Below, in pieces: positions 25,587 to 34,747 of a stretch of 64,000 nt of DNA. Made by a program: the position numbers and the translations under genes. The stretch's first letter is position 1. Every line of letters starts with the position of its first letter. The notes below the pieces were generated by a model that was not told the origin of the DNA, did no database searches, and saw nothing but the letters and a program-made list of their open reading frames with translations. Origin of the DNA: Clostridium paridis (GTDB lineage: Bacteria > Bacillota > Clostridia > Clostridiales > Clostridiaceae); contig NZ_JAESWA010000022.1 in assembly GCF_016765615.1 (NCBI RefSeq), positions 335,542-399,541 of the forward strand, in the 5' to 3' direction.

Positions 25587-26572
25587 TAATTAACGCCTCC
25601 AGTTACCTTTTCAGCATCCTTTAAAATATCATCTGGTATTGTTATTCCTAATTTCTTAGCAGCATCAGTATTTATTGTAACTTTTAAATCAGTCAAGTAT
25701 CCAACTTCTATATCTTGTGGCTTTTTACCACCTAAAATATCCGCAGCTTTATAACCAGCTTGTTTACCTAATTCATAATAATCAATTCCAGCTGTAACTA
25801 GTCCACCTTTTTCTACTACTGCTGATTCTGCTCCAAATATAGGAACCTTCTTCTCTAGACATCTTTTTCCTACTAAATCATAAGAGGAAGCAATAGTATT
25901 ATCTGTTGGTGTATAAAGTACATCAATAGAACCTAAAATTGAATTCAAACTTTGATCAATATCATTTACACTTGTAACCCCTGCTTCTTTAACAGTTAGT
26001 CCAACTTTTGCTGCTTCTTCCTTCAAGGTTTTTACTTGAACCATTGAATTAGCTTCTGAAGTGTTATATATAACTCCTACAGTTTTTGCATTTGGGAGTA
26101 TCTTCTTTAAATATTTAATCTGGTCACCAATTGAAACATAATCTGATGTTCCTGTAACGTTTGTACCAGGTTTTTTAACATCTTTAACTAACCCAGCATC
26201 TACAGGGTCTGTAACTGCTGTAAAAACAATTGGAATATCCTTAGTTGAGTTATACGCTGCTTGCGCTGTTGGTGTTGCAATAGCTAAGATTAAATCTTTT
26301 TTATCGCTTACAAATCCTTGTGCAATGGTATTGGCCGTTGAGATATCTCCTTGAGCATTCTGATAATCAACGGTTATATTTTTACCGTCTTCATACCCTT
26401 TTTCTTTAAGAGCATCTAAAAAACCCTTTCTAGCAGAATCCAATGCTGGATGTGCAACTATTTGTGTGATTCCAATTTTCTTTTTTGCTTCTTCTTTTTT
26501 GCCACAGGCAACTAGTGATGTAACTGCCAATAATGAGCATAAAATTAGAGCAATTTTCTTCTTTCCTACCAT
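25586..26572 (-). CDS. ABC importer substrate-binding lipoprotein (ABC_sub_bind)
   Basis: A 328-residue lipoprotein. The signal peptide ends in the lipobox LVAC (Cys about residue 23), and the mature part begins with a charged KKEEAKKK linker. The type I two-lobe binding fold is marked by IGITQIVAHPALDSARKGFLDAL, ATPTAQAAYN, IPIVFTAVTDPVDAGLV and TPTDNTIASS. These belong to the TrpX/YtrF-type ABC_sub_bind family. No tryptophan T-box was found upstream, so tryptophan specificity is not supported. Confidence 0.92.
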   Translation of the reverse strand: MVGKKKIALILCSLLAVTSLVACGKKEEAKKKIGITQIVAHPALDSARKGFLDALKEKGYEDGKNITVDYQNAQGDISTANTIAQGFVSDKKDLILAIATPTAQAAYNSTKDIPIVFTAVTDPVDAGLVKDVKKPGTNVTGTSDYVSIGDQIKYLKKILPNAKTVGVIYNTSEANSMVQVKTLKEEAAKVGLTVKEAGVTSVNDIDQSLNSILGSIDVLYTPTDNTIASSYDLVGKRCLEKKVPIFGAESAVVEKGGLVTAGIDYYELGKQAGYKAADILGGKKPQDIEVGYLTDLKVTINTDAAKKLGITIPDDILKDAEKVTGGVN

Positions 26573-26731
26573 ACTTCCATCTCCTTTTTAATTTTACAAA
26601 TAAAACAAAGTTATAATTAATATTTATCAATAATTTGCTACAAATTCTACTAAACAATACAACATAACTACCTATTTATTGATAATATATCATTTAAAAT
26701 ATATTATCATACTTCACACTTTTTGTAAATA

Positions 26732-26770
26732 AAATAATGCCCATAATTTCTTACATTATGGGCATTATTT
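26732..26770 (-). terminator. Terminator after the HutP-like gene
   Basis: Perfect 16-base arms AAATAATGCCCATAAT and complement around a 7-base loop, 41 bases past the stop codon on the minus strand and followed there by TTTATTT. Confidence 0.8.
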
Positions 26771-26811
26771 CTTCCAAAATTTACATTCTATTATTCTTAA
26801 TAAAATTTATA

Positions 26812-27219
26812 TTACCTTGGTATTGCTCTATGTCCAAGTCCAATTACAACTTCATTTAAATGAAGCAATCCTATACTCAAAAATATACAGACACTTAAAT
26901 GTTCACCTGCAGTTGCTATACCAATTTTTCCACCAATATTTTGACTGCTTGCCTTTGCAGATACCTCCATTATAGCATCTCTACACGCCCCTATTACTGC
27001 CCCTTCATGCAGATGTTCATCTCTTATTAGCCCACATCTTTTTGAGGCAACTAAAGCTCTTTCTAATATTTTTTGTATTGAGCTGTTAATATTTCCTCCA
27101 ATATCAACTGCACAAACTTTTGCTCCTAACTTTTCAAATTCTTCTCTTAACTTTCCTTCTTCATCTCTAGCTGAAATAGCCATTCTTGTAGCAAACTTTG
27201 CTACTTGTACACTATCCAT
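26812..27219 (-). CDS. hutP: HutP-family protein
   Basis: A 135-residue protein of the HutP family. HutP of Bacillus binds histidine and Mg2+ and then UAG-rich RNA to prevent termination in the hut operon. The C-terminal two-thirds, with HLHEGAVIGACRDAI, NIGGKIGIATAGEHLSV and GLGHRAIPR, carries the conserved His residues. There are no histidine-utilisation genes in the window, so here the target may be elsewhere or different. A 28-base near-palindrome lies just upstream of the start. Confidence 0.82.
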   Translation of the reverse strand: MDSVQVAKFATRMAISARDEEGKLREEFEKLGAKVCAVDIGGNINSSIQKILERALVASKRCGLIRDEHLHEGAVIGACRDAIMEVSAKASSQNIGGKIGIATAGEHLSVCIFLSIGLLHLNEVVIGLGHRAIPR

Positions 27220-27235
27220 ATTAACCCTCTTTTCT

Positions 27236-27263
27236 TCTGATGTACTAATGTTAGTATATCAGA
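27236..27263 (-). promoter_or_regulatory. Near-perfect palindrome upstream of the HutP-like gene
   Basis: TCTGATGTACTAA (27236-27248), TG, then TTAGTATATCAGA (27251-27263): 13-base arms differing at one position. It starts 17 bases before the ATG and contains TATACT, a good -10, on the minus strand. Likely a repressor operator; an RNA hairpin is the alternative. Confidence 0.55.
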
Positions 27264-27301
27264 AATTATGATTTTAGATTAGTACTTTTGACTCTTTTTC
27301 T

Positions 27302-28882
27302 TTATTCTAATTCACAATTATTAAGTACACCTTTAGCAAATTGGATAATAATAAAAGAAACTAATATATTCCAAATTAAGAATGAACAATATATAGCATA
27401 GTGACCTAAAAAATTAAGAGTGTTTGATATTACTACTGCAGCAATTATTCCTGGTAAAATATATACAAATATACTTACCATCATTAAAATTCCCTTTAGA
27501 GAGTTAGACGCTAAACTCCCAAATAATCTATAGTTGAGTACACCTCCATAAATAAATACAAATCCAAATGATACGTAAACTGCTATACATAATACTATTT
27601 CAATAGGATTTGCACGTAACAACACACCTGCAAGTAGGAAACTCAATGTTCCATCAACAAGAAATTTAAAAGAAGATGCTAGTGTTGCCCAAAACACCTT
27701 GCTTTCTTGAGTATCCGGAATTAAAAATATATATGGTTTTGACATTTCAGTATGAATCTTTGTTCCAAAGGAACTTATAGCTGAAAGATAAGCATAAAAA
27801 TATAGTAATGGAGTTATTTCACCAACATGCATAAACTTCCCGAAAATAAACGCACATATAACCATAAATCCTGTATATAAATTTATAACCCCGAAACCAG
27901 TTTTTCTATATTCTAAAAGATGTCTATAGAAAATAGCCTTTCCATAGGAAGCGGTATATTCTGAACTTATTTTTCTTATCTTTCTTTTACCTTTTCTACC
28001 ATATTGGAATTCCTTCGCATTTATTTGCTTGGTTTTTAATTTTAACGCATCTTCTTTAAGCTGAGCATCATCTAATACGTCCTCATAATAATCAAGTTTC
28101 ATATTATAAAGTATAGTTAATACAACTCCGATTAATAAGATATTTAGTGTCAAATATACGAAGAATATACTGTTAATACCCACTATAGATTCATATATCA
28201 TACCCTTATACCATCCAACTAAAGGTATATAATTAATAATCTCATTATTATATATTCCAACTACTATTTCTAACGCTTTAGATTTATCCGGTAGTATTTT
28301 TATTCCTGTGAATAAAACTATGGCAACTGCAATTCCCTTAAATAGATATGACAATATGTTTTTAAGGCTTGGATAAATAGAACAAAGACTATATAAGAAA
28401 ATAGATATTACTGTTACTGTAATAAAAAATAATCCTATTGTAACTAATAGTCCTACTATTCCGGCACCAGTTATACCTAAATTAACTCTTAAATTGGGTA
28501 TTTGATATAATAAGAACACCATGAAAAACAACGTAGAAGATATGCTTTTTATAAATTCATAAATCAACATATTTTGTGGTCTTATTGGGGCAGTAAATGC
28601 AAAATTTACATCACTCATGTAAAAATGCGATGACCTTTTATTTAGCCCGTTAATTAATGCTAGGAGTAAAATTCCAATTAAGCCTATTGTACCAAAAGCT
28701 ACTATATATTTAGCTGATATATTACTAGGGATATTCCTACTCCCTCCTTTAGCTGAAACAACAAAAGTAAATATTAGAAATCCCACAATTATAATCATAG
28801 GTATTAGCTTTGAAGGTTTCTTCCTTAAATCTAAAATGAAGTTAATGAGAGATTTTCTTAATAAATATATTAATGCCTTCAT
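27302..28882 (-). CDS. ABC exporter membrane protein (ABC_export domain)
   Basis: A 526-residue polytopic protein with about 12 hydrophobic segments and a basic middle loop (about 270-310, KTKQINAKEFQYGRKGKRKIRKIS). SHFYMSDVNFAFTAPIRPQNMLIYEF near residue 90 matches the putative ABC exporter domain. It follows the ATPase gene with no gap, so the two form one transporter. Substrate unknown; a role in export of peptides or in membrane stress is possible. Confidence 0.85.
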   Translation of the reverse strand: MKALIYLLRKSLINFILDLRKKPSKLIPMIIIVGFLIFTFVVSAKGGSRNIPSNISAKYIVAFGTIGLIGILLLALINGLNKRSSHFYMSDVNFAFTAPIRPQNMLIYEFIKSISSTLFFMVFLLYQIPNLRVNLGITGAGIVGLLVTIGLFFITVTVISIFLYSLCSIYPSLKNILSYLFKGIAVAIVLFTGIKILPDKSKALEIVVGIYNNEIINYIPLVGWYKGMIYESIVGINSIFFVYLTLNILLIGVVLTILYNMKLDYYEDVLDDAQLKEDALKLKTKQINAKEFQYGRKGKRKIRKISSEYTASYGKAIFYRHLLEYRKTGFGVINLYTGFMVICAFIFGKFMHVGEITPLLYFYAYLSAISSFGTKIHTEMSKPYIFLIPDTQESKVFWATLASSFKFLVDGTLSFLLAGVLLRANPIEIVLCIAVYVSFGFVFIYGGVLNYRLFGSLASNSLKGILMMVSIFVYILPGIIAAVVISNTLNFLGHYAIYCSFLIWNILVSFIIIQFAKGVLNNCELE

Positions 28883-29581
28883 TTAGTTCCCCTCCGTAAA
28901 CTCAAAGAATATGTCTTCTAAACTTTCCTTCTCCAATTGGAATTCATTTTTAGATTTTGATAAAACAATTTCTCCATTCTTCATTAATATTATTCTATCC
29001 CATAACTCTTCAACACTATCTAGTAAGTGAGTGCTGACTATGATAGTCACACCTTGATTTTTTAATTCAAGCAAGTGTTTTTTTAGTTCTTTAATAGCTT
29101 TTGGATCTAAACCTATTAATGGCTCGTCAAATAAAATTACTTTAGGATTAGTTAATAATGCACACATTATACTTACTTTTTGTTGCATCCCTTTAGATAA
29201 CTCTTGTCCCAACTTTTTCCTCTTATCTGTCATATCAAATTTTTCTAATAACATCTCAGCATGTTCTTTATAATTTGATATGCCGTAAGCTTTAGCAATA
29301 AAATGCAAATGTTCATCTACAGTTAGTAATGGATACATTGAAGGAATTTCAGGTACGTAATTAAACAGTCTTTTTCCCTCTATAGTTTTATTATTTTTTC
29401 CGCATATGGTTATTTTTCCTTCGTATCTCAAAAGTCCGGCAATTGATTTAATTATTGTTGACTTTCCAGCTCCATTTGGTCCAACTAGAACTGCAATCTC
29501 CCCTTCATTAACCTTAAAATCAATATTTTTAATTGCTATAAACTTACCGTATTTCTTTGTTATGTTGTTAATCTCAATCAT
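28883..29581 (-). CDS. ABC exporter ATPase
   Basis: A 232-residue ATPase with Walker A GPNGAGKST (about residues 34-42), signature LSKGMQQKVSIM (a K replacing the first G of LSGGQ, usual in this exporter class), Walker B VILFDEPLIGLD and the H-loop STHLLDSV. It begins 1 base after the end of its upstream region and is contiguous with the membrane gene that follows. Confidence 0.92.
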   Translation of the reverse strand: MIEINNITKKYGKFIAIKNIDFKVNEGEIAVLVGPNGAGKSTIIKSIAGLLRYEGKITICGKNNKTIEGKRLFNYVPEIPSMYPLLTVDEHLHFIAKAYGISNYKEHAEMLLEKFDMTDKRKKLGQELSKGMQQKVSIMCALLTNPKVILFDEPLIGLDPKAIKELKKHLLELKNQGVTIIVSTHLLDSVEELWDRIILMKNGEIVLSKSKNEFQLEKESLEDIFFEFTEGN

Positions 29582-29717
29582 CTTATACCTCCAAAAATAC
29601 TATAACTTGTTATTAAAATACTTCTACTTATTTCCTATAATTTACATAGTGTCATTATATCACACTTGCTACTTTTTTAGTAAATATTTATAGTTTTTGC
29701 CATATTTAAATAGGGTA

Positions 29718-29758
29718 TTTACAAATCCAAAGACAACTTGTATACTGATGTATATACA
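29718..29758 (+). promoter_or_regulatory. Promoter and possible operator of the NiaX-like gene
   Basis: TTTACA (29718-29723), 17 bases, TATACT (29741-29746), followed at once by the perfect palindrome TGTATATACA (29749-29758), which would cover the transcription start. In Firmicutes niacin transporters are often controlled by NiaR; whether this is a NiaR site is inference. Confidence 0.6.
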
Positions 29759-29780
29759 CTTGAATTATAGGAGGATTACT

Positions 29781-30293
29781 ATGCAATCTAGAATAAAAAA
29801 TATGATTTATGCAGCACTACTTATAGCAATATCTATTATAATTCCTTTATACTTTGGATTTTTAAAGGTTATAATTGGTCCATTCACAGCTACTATTGCT
29901 TCTCATGTTCCATTATTTATTGCAATGTTAATTAGTCCACCAGTTGCAATAGCAGTTGGATTCGGTTCTGCTATTGGTTTCTTTATAACTTCACCATTAG
30001 TTATAGCTGCAAGAGCTTTAATGCACACAGTTGTAGGTGGTGTCGGTGCATACTTAGTTAAGAAAAAGGTTCCATTCAAATATGTTATTTTAATTACTGC
30101 ACCAATCCACGGCGCGCTTGAAGCTATTGCGGTAATTCCATTTGGATTTACAGTATTTAAAGTACTAGTTGTTGTTGGTGTTGGTTCTGTTATTCATCAC
30201 TGTGTTGACGGTGTAATTTCAATGGCCTTAGCTAAAGCACTTTCTAAAGGTTCAGTATTGAATTTAGATGGTAAAAAAGAAAATGTTGCATAA
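29781..30293 (+). CDS. niaX: ECF transporter S component, niacin (NiaX)-like
   Basis: A 170-residue membrane protein with five or six helices: YAALLIAISIIIPLYFGF, SHVPLFIAMLISPPVAIAVGFGSAIG, ALMHTVVGGVGAYLVKKK and a C-terminal HHCVDGVISMALAK. SHVPLFIAMLISP and HTVVGGVGA are as in NiaX-type S components, which bind niacin and work with a shared ECF energising module. The start is ATG 29781 behind AGGAGG; an upstream in-frame start lies before the promoter. Substrate assignment is moderately sure. Confidence 0.75.
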   Translation: MQSRIKNMIYAALLIAISIIIPLYFGFLKVIIGPFTATIASHVPLFIAMLISPPVAIAVGFGSAIGFFITSPLVIAARALMHTVVGGVGAYLVKKKVPFKYVILITAPIHGALEAIAVIPFGFTVFKVLVVVGVGSVIHHCVDGVISMALAKALSKGSVLNLDGKKENVA

Positions 30294-30323
30294 TGTAAAT
30301 TAATAAATATACTAATACATATC

Positions 30324-30351
30324 AAAACAGAAGTATTAAAACTTCTGTTTT
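30324..30351 (+). terminator. Terminator after the NiaX-like gene
   Basis: AAAACAGAAGT and ACTTCTGTTTT around a 6-base loop, followed by TTTTTATTTATTTATT on the plus strand. Confidence 0.85.
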
Positions 30352-30444
30352 TTTATTTATTTATTCTCTTATGTTAATCCCATATTTTTAGACATTTTGT
30401 TACTATTTTATTTTGTCCTATTGGTTAATTTACTTTATTTATGT

Positions 30445-30450
30445 TATAAT
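30445..30450 (+). promoter_or_regulatory. -10 box for the small membrane protein gene
   Basis: TATAAT 31 bases before ATG 30482, with TTGGTT 18 bases upstream. It lies inside the longer possible reading frame and so favours the internal start. Confidence 0.5.
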
Positions 30451-30481
30451 CAACCTGTTATTACTTAGAAAAGGGGAACTA

Positions 30482-30724
30482 ATGATGTTAGTATACGTGA
30501 TTCTTGTAGCACTTCTATTATTTGATGCTTACAATGTTTATAAAGGAAAGAAAAGTAAAGACGATTTTTTAAAGCTTTCTTTAGCACCATTGCTTGAATT
30601 GTTAGCATTAATGGCGCTGTATGATCTAGGTTACATAAATCAAATTACTGCTGGTGTTTTAATTATACCTATAGGAGCATACTATTTCTATCAATCAAGT
30701 AAAAAGAGAAGAGAAAAAAAATAA
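30482..30724 (+). CDS. Small hydrophobic protein
   Basis: An 80-residue protein, unrecognised. Three hydrophobic stretches (about residues 2-15, 33-47 and 55-70) alternate with short Lys-rich segments (YKGKKSKDD, SSKKRREKK), suggesting a small inner-membrane protein with basic cytoplasmic loops. The start is ATG 30482 (or the adjacent ATG), 6 bases after AAAGGGG and behind a -10 box at 30445; the longer frame from 30413 would overlap that promoter. Confidence 0.6.
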   Translation: MMLVYVILVALLLFDAYNVYKGKKSKDDFLKLSLAPLLELLALMALYDLGYINQITAGVLIIPIGAYYFYQSSKKRREKK

Positions 30725-30732
30725 AATTTTAA

Positions 30733-30772
30733 AGGTGCATGTTAATGATTTAAATATCATTAACATGCACCT
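30733..30772. terminator. Terminator of the fab-acc operon
   Basis: Perfect 17-base arms starting AGGTGCATG around a 6-base loop, between accA (ends 30783) and the convergent small gene (ends 30724). A/T runs flank both sides. Confidence 0.88.
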
Positions 30773-30782
30773 ACTTTTATAT

Positions 30783-31598
30783 CTAATAAAAATTCCCCAT
30801 TGCTCTAAACTTATTATAACGAGCTTCTAATAGTTCTTCTGTATTCATTGCTCTTAATATTTCAAGCTCAGGTAGTATTTTTCTTTTTAATCTCCAAGCC
30901 ATTTTATCAGGATTAATATGTGCTCCTCCAATTGGCTCTCTTATAACTTTATCTATAATTCCAGAATCTAATAATTCTTGTGCTGTTATTCCCATTACTT
31001 CTGCAGCCTCTTTAGAACGACTTGCATCTTTCCATAGAATTGATGCAAATCCTTCAGGTGTAAGTATAGAATAAATAGCATTTTCAAGCATGAATACTCT
31101 ATCTCCAACACCTAATGCTAATGCTCCACCACTTCCACCTTCTCCTATAATTATAGAAATTATAGGTACTTTTATATCAAACATTTCTTGTAGATTTTGA
31201 GCAATCGCATATCCTTGGCCTCTTTCTTCTGCACCTATACCTGGATAAGCTCCAGGAGTATCTATTAAGCAGATGATAGGTCTCTTAAACTTTTCTGCCT
31301 GCTTCATTAATCTAAGAGCTTTTTTGTACCCCTCTGGATTAGGCATACCAAAGTTTCTTTCAATGTTTTCCTTGGCATTATTTCCTTTTACTATTCCAAT
31401 AATGGTTACATTTATGCCTTCAATTTCACCGATTCCTCCAACCACTGATTTATCATCTGCAAAGGCTCTGTCTCCATGAAATTCTATAAAACTATCACAT
31501 ATGTTGTTTATATAATATAAGGCATTGGGTCTATCTTGTTTTCTTGCAATCTCAACTCTTTCCCAAGCCGTTAGTTTTTTAATAGACTTTCTCTCCAT
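30783..31598 (-). CDS. accA: Acetyl-CoA carboxylase carboxyltransferase subunit alpha
   Basis: A 271-residue subunit that, with AccD, moves the carboxyl group from biotin to acetyl-CoA, giving malonyl-CoA. [41 protein letters not shown] and [15 protein letters not shown] are characteristic; the last gives the oxyanion/CoA site. The Firmicute-type protein lacks the long N-terminal region of the E. coli form. Last gene of the operon, directly after accD without a gap. Confidence 0.96.
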   Translation of the reverse strand: MERKSIKKLTAWERVEIARKQDRPNALYYINNICDSFIEFHGDRAFADDKSVVGGIGEIEGINVTIIGIVKGNNAKENIERNFGMPNPEGYKKALRLMKQAEKFKRPIICLIDTPGAYPGIGAEERGQGYAIAQNLQEMFDIKVPIISIIIGEGGSGGALALGVGDRVFMLENAIYSILTPEGFASILWKDASRSKEAAEVMGITAQELLDSGIIDKVIREPIGGAHINPDKMAWRLKRKILPELEILRAMNTEELLEARYNKFRAMGNFY

Positions 31599-32483
31599 TT
31601 ACTTCACCTCATGCAGTTTCAGTATTTTTGAAAGGATTTCTTTAAGTTCTTTTCTATTGATAATACTATCAATAAATCCCTTTTCTAATAGAAACTCTGC
31701 TCTTTGAAAATTCTTAGGAAGTTCTTGATTAATTGTATTTTCAATTACCCTTCTTCCTGCAAAACCTATAAGTGTACCTGGTTCACTAAGGATAATATCT
31801 CCCTCCATTGCGAAGGAAGCAGTAACCCCTCCAGTTGTAGGATCAGTTAAAAATGCTATATAAAGCAAGCCTTTTAATGAATGTCTTTTAAGTGCTCCAC
31901 TGATTTTTGCCATTTGCATAAGTGAGAATATTCCCTCTTGCATTCTTGCACCACCTGAAGTTGTAAAAATGATTAATGGTAGAGCTTCATCTGTAGCTAA
32001 TTCTATTAATCTAGTTATTTTTTCCCCAACTACAGTTCCCATACTTCCCATCATAAAATTAGAGTCCATAACCCCAATTGCAACCTTCTTACCATCTATT
32101 TGACAAGTTCCAGTTATAACGGCTTCTTTAATAGACGCTTTTTCTTCGGCTTTTGTTAGCTTTTCCTTGTACCCTTCAAAGTTTAGTGGATCTACACTCG
32201 TAATATCCCCAAAAAACTCTTCAAAGGTTCCTTCATCTGCCACTAAGTTAAGTCTATACTTTCCGTCTATTCTAAAGTGATAGTTGCATTTATTACACAC
32301 TCCAAGATTTTTTTCAACATCTTCATTATAAAGTATTGCTCCACAATCTGGACACTTACACCACATACCATCAGGTATAGTTGGTCTTACTTCACTTGCT
32401 TTAATCTTTCCCTTTTCCTCTTTTTTAATTGGTACTGATGATACAGTGATATAGGTTCTCTTTTTAAGTAGCCCCTCTAGCAT
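31599..32483 (-). CDS. accD: Acetyl-CoA carboxylase carboxyltransferase subunit beta
   Basis: A 294-residue subunit with an N-terminal zinc ribbon, [14 protein letters not shown] and [10 protein letters not shown] (about residues 40-72), and a crotonase-type core containing [18 protein letters not shown] and [12 protein letters not shown]. These features identify AccD. Its start overlaps the accC stop by one base, and accA follows immediately, so the two transferase subunits are made together. Confidence 0.96.
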   Translation of the reverse strand: MLEGLLKKRTYITVSSVPIKKEEKGKIKASEVRPTIPDGMWCKCPDCGAILYNEDVEKNLGVCNKCNYHFRIDGKYRLNLVADEGTFEEFFGDITSVDPLNFEGYKEKLTKAEEKASIKEAVITGTCQIDGKKVAIGVMDSNFMMGSMGTVVGEKITRLIELATDEALPLIIFTTSGGARMQEGIFSLMQMAKISGALKRHSLKGLLYIAFLTDPTTGGVTASFAMEGDIILSEPGTLIGFAGRRVIENTINQELPKNFQRAEFLLEKGFIDSIINRKELKEILSKILKLHEVK

Positions 32484-33829
32484 TATTCAATCACCAACTT
32501 TTCTTTTAAGAATGAAGTATCAAAATTTCCTTTAACAAAATCTTCATTCTCTAATATATCGAATTGAAAATCAATATTGTTATTTACTCCACCTATAGCA
32601 AATTCACCAAGAGCTCTTTTCATTCTCATGATAGCTTCTTCTCTTGTTTTACCATGAACGATTAGTTTTCCTATCATTGAATCATAACAATGAGGAATCT
32701 TATATCCTCCATATATAGCAGAATCTACTCTTACACCAAATCCACCTGGGAATATAATTTGTTCAATAGTACCAGGACATGGTCTAAACCCTTGGCTTGG
32801 GTCCTCAGCATTTATTCTACATTCAATAGCATGGCCTTTTATTACAATATCTTCTTGGCTAAAATCTAATGGTATACCATAAGCTATCTTAATTTGTTCT
32901 TTTACTAAATCTATCCCAGTAACCATTTCTGTAATTGGATGCTCAACTTGAATTCTAGTGTTCATCTCCATAAAATAGAAATTCTTATCCTTATCCACTA
33001 AAAACTCAATCGTCCCTGCATTTTTATAATTTACAGCTTCAGCTGCTTTTACTGAAATTTCTCCCATTTTTGCTCTTAATTCTTCATCTAAAATTAATGA
33101 TGGAGCTTCCTCAATAACTTTTTGGTTTTTTCTTTGAATTGAACAATCTCTTTCTCCAAGATGAACTACTTTTCCGTGCTCATCAGCAAGAATTTGAAAT
33201 TCTATATGTTTAGGCCCTTGTATATATTTTTCAATATATAGTCTGTCATCACCAAAACAAGTTAAAGCTTCAGCCTTTGCAGTATTATATCCATTTAAGA
33301 ATTCGTCTTTATTAAAAGCTATTCTTATTCCTCTTCCACCACCACCGGCAGCAGCTTTTATCATAACTGGATATCCTATTTCTTCTGCAATTTCTAAAGC
33401 ATGATTTTCATTTTCTATTATTCCTTCAAATCCTGGTGTTATAGGAACTCCTGCTTTTCTCATAGTTTCCCTTGCAACTGCCTTGTTTCCCATAAGCTCA
33501 ATTGCTTCATAGTCTGGTCCTATAAACTTTATATTACATTCAGCACACATTTTCGCAAACTTTGCATTCTCTGAAAGAAAGCCAAAGCCAGGATGAATTG
33601 CTTCTGCACCAGTTAAAACGCAAGCGCTTAGAATATTTTGTATATTTAAATAACTATCTTTCGCAGCTGCTTTACCTATACAAACAGCTTCATCAGCTAA
33701 TTGAGTGTGTAGTGCATCCTTATCTATTTCAGAATATACTGCTACAGATTTAATTCCCAACTCTCTACAAGCTCTAATGATTCTTACTGCTATTTCCCCT
33801 CTATTTGCTATTAGTATTTTCTTAAACAT
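32483..33829 (-). CDS. accC: Acetyl-CoA carboxylase biotin carboxylase subunit
   Basis: A 448-residue ATP-grasp enzyme that carboxylates the biotin on AccB. The protein begins [29 protein letters not shown] is the ATP-binding glycine loop (about residues 161-171), and [21 protein letters not shown] the biotin-carboxylase signature (about 288-308). The start is ATG 33829 with GGTGAGAG upstream; a longer frame would extend into fabZ. Confidence 0.97.
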   Translation of the reverse strand: MFKKILIANRGEIAVRIIRACRELGIKSVAVYSEIDKDALHTQLADEAVCIGKAAAKDSYLNIQNILSACVLTGAEAIHPGFGFLSENAKFAKMCAECNIKFIGPDYEAIELMGNKAVARETMRKAGVPITPGFEGIIENENHALEIAEEIGYPVMIKAAAGGGGRGIRIAFNKDEFLNGYNTAKAEALTCFGDDRLYIEKYIQGPKHIEFQILADEHGKVVHLGERDCSIQRKNQKVIEEAPSLILDEELRAKMGEISVKAAEAVNYKNAGTIEFLVDKDKNFYFMEMNTRIQVEHPITEMVTGIDLVKEQIKIAYGIPLDFSQEDIVIKGHAIECRINAEDPSQGFRPCPGTIEQIIFPGGFGVRVDSAIYGGYKIPHCYDSMIGKLIVHGKTREEAIMRMKRALGEFAIGGVNNNIDFQFDILENEDFVKGNFDTSFLKEKLVIE

Positions 33830-33837
33830 ACTCTCAC

Positions 33838-34260
33838 CTATCCTATTGCAAAGAGAATTTCTCCTTGACATGCTATTTTCCCATCTACTTTAGCAGTTCC
33901 TTTTCCTATTCCTATTGGGCCCTTAACTTTTATTATTTCAATTTCTAATTCTAATTTATCTCCAGGAACAACTTTTCTCTTATATCTTACCTTATCTATG
34001 CCTGCTAAGAAAGCAGTTTTTCCTTTAAATTCTTCTTTGCTTAATATTGAAACTGCTCCCATTTGTGCTAAAGCTTCTATCATTAATACCCCTGGCATAA
34101 CAGGTTCTTCTGGAAAATGTCCTTGGAAAAACTCTTCATTAGCTGTTAAATTTTTATAACCTTTAGCTCTAATTCCTGGTTCTAATTCCTCAACCCTATC
34201 TATTAATAGAAATGGATATCTATGTGGTATAATTTCTCTTATTTCTTTTACACCTAGCAT
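33838..34260 (-). CDS. fabZ: 3-hydroxyacyl-ACP dehydratase FabZ
   Basis: A 140-residue hot-dog-fold dehydratase of the fatty-acid elongation cycle. [14 protein letters not shown] and [20 protein letters not shown] (catalytic His about residue 48, Glu about 62) are conserved. ATG 34260 is chosen behind AGGAGG; the longer frame overlaps accB. No FabA is seen, so unsaturated fatty acid formation may rest on this FabZ/FabF pair or on enzymes elsewhere. Confidence 0.96.
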   Translation of the reverse strand: MLGVKEIREIIPHRYPFLLIDRVEELEPGIRAKGYKNLTANEEFFQGHFPEEPVMPGVLMIEALAQMGAVSILSKEEFKGKTAFLAGIDKVRYKRKVVPGDKLELEIEIIKVKGPIGIGKGTAKVDGKIACQGEILFAIG

Positions 34261-34261
34261 C

Positions 34262-34735
34262 TTAATCCCTCCTAATTCTAAATAACGGTTGACCAAACTC
34301 AACCATACTTTCATTTTCAACTAATATCTCAAGAACTTCTCCACTTACTTCACTTTCAATTTCATTCATAAGTTTCATAGCTTCTATTATGCATAAAGTA
34401 TCACCTTGTTTAACTCTCTTACCAACTTCAACATAAGATGCCTTATCAGGTGATGGAGACATATAAAATGTACCTACTATTGGAGATTTTACAATGTATC
34501 CCTCTAGTGCTGGAGCACTTATTGTAGTTTCTTCTTTATTAACTATTGTAGTTTCTGAACTAGTAATATTAGCTACTGGAACTGGACTTGCAGCTGTTAC
34601 TACTTCCTTTATTTCACTACTTCTTGTGGTCGATTTATCCATTTTTAAATAACAGTCATCTGTTTTAAATTCAAATAAAGCTAAATCAGATTCATTTATT
34701 AAATTAATAAGTTCTTTAACTTCTTCAATTTTCAT
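34262..34735 (-). CDS. accB: Acetyl-CoA carboxylase biotin carboxyl carrier protein
   Basis: A 157-residue carrier. The C-terminal biotinyl domain (about 80-157) carries the biotinylated Lys in [12 protein letters not shown], preceded by a Thr/Ser/Pro/Ala-rich linker (about 40-75) that lets the domain swing between AccC and AccAD. N-terminal residues 1-35 form the short helical region typical of BCCP. It is placed between fabF and fabZ. Confidence 0.95.
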   Translation of the reverse strand: MKIEEVKELINLINESDLALFEFKTDDCYLKMDKSTTRSSEIKEVVTAASPVPVANITSSETTIVNKEETTISAPALEGYIVKSPIVGTFYMSPSPDKASYVEVGKRVKQGDTLCIIEAMKLMNEIESEVSGEVLEILVENESMVEFGQPLFRIRRD

Positions 34736-34747
34736 ATTGAGTTACTC

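Noticed and set aside
26573-26811. Tryptophan T-box before the ABC importer
   Set aside because: The upstream region is short and AT-rich, with no AGGGTGG-type T-box sequence or specifier stem.
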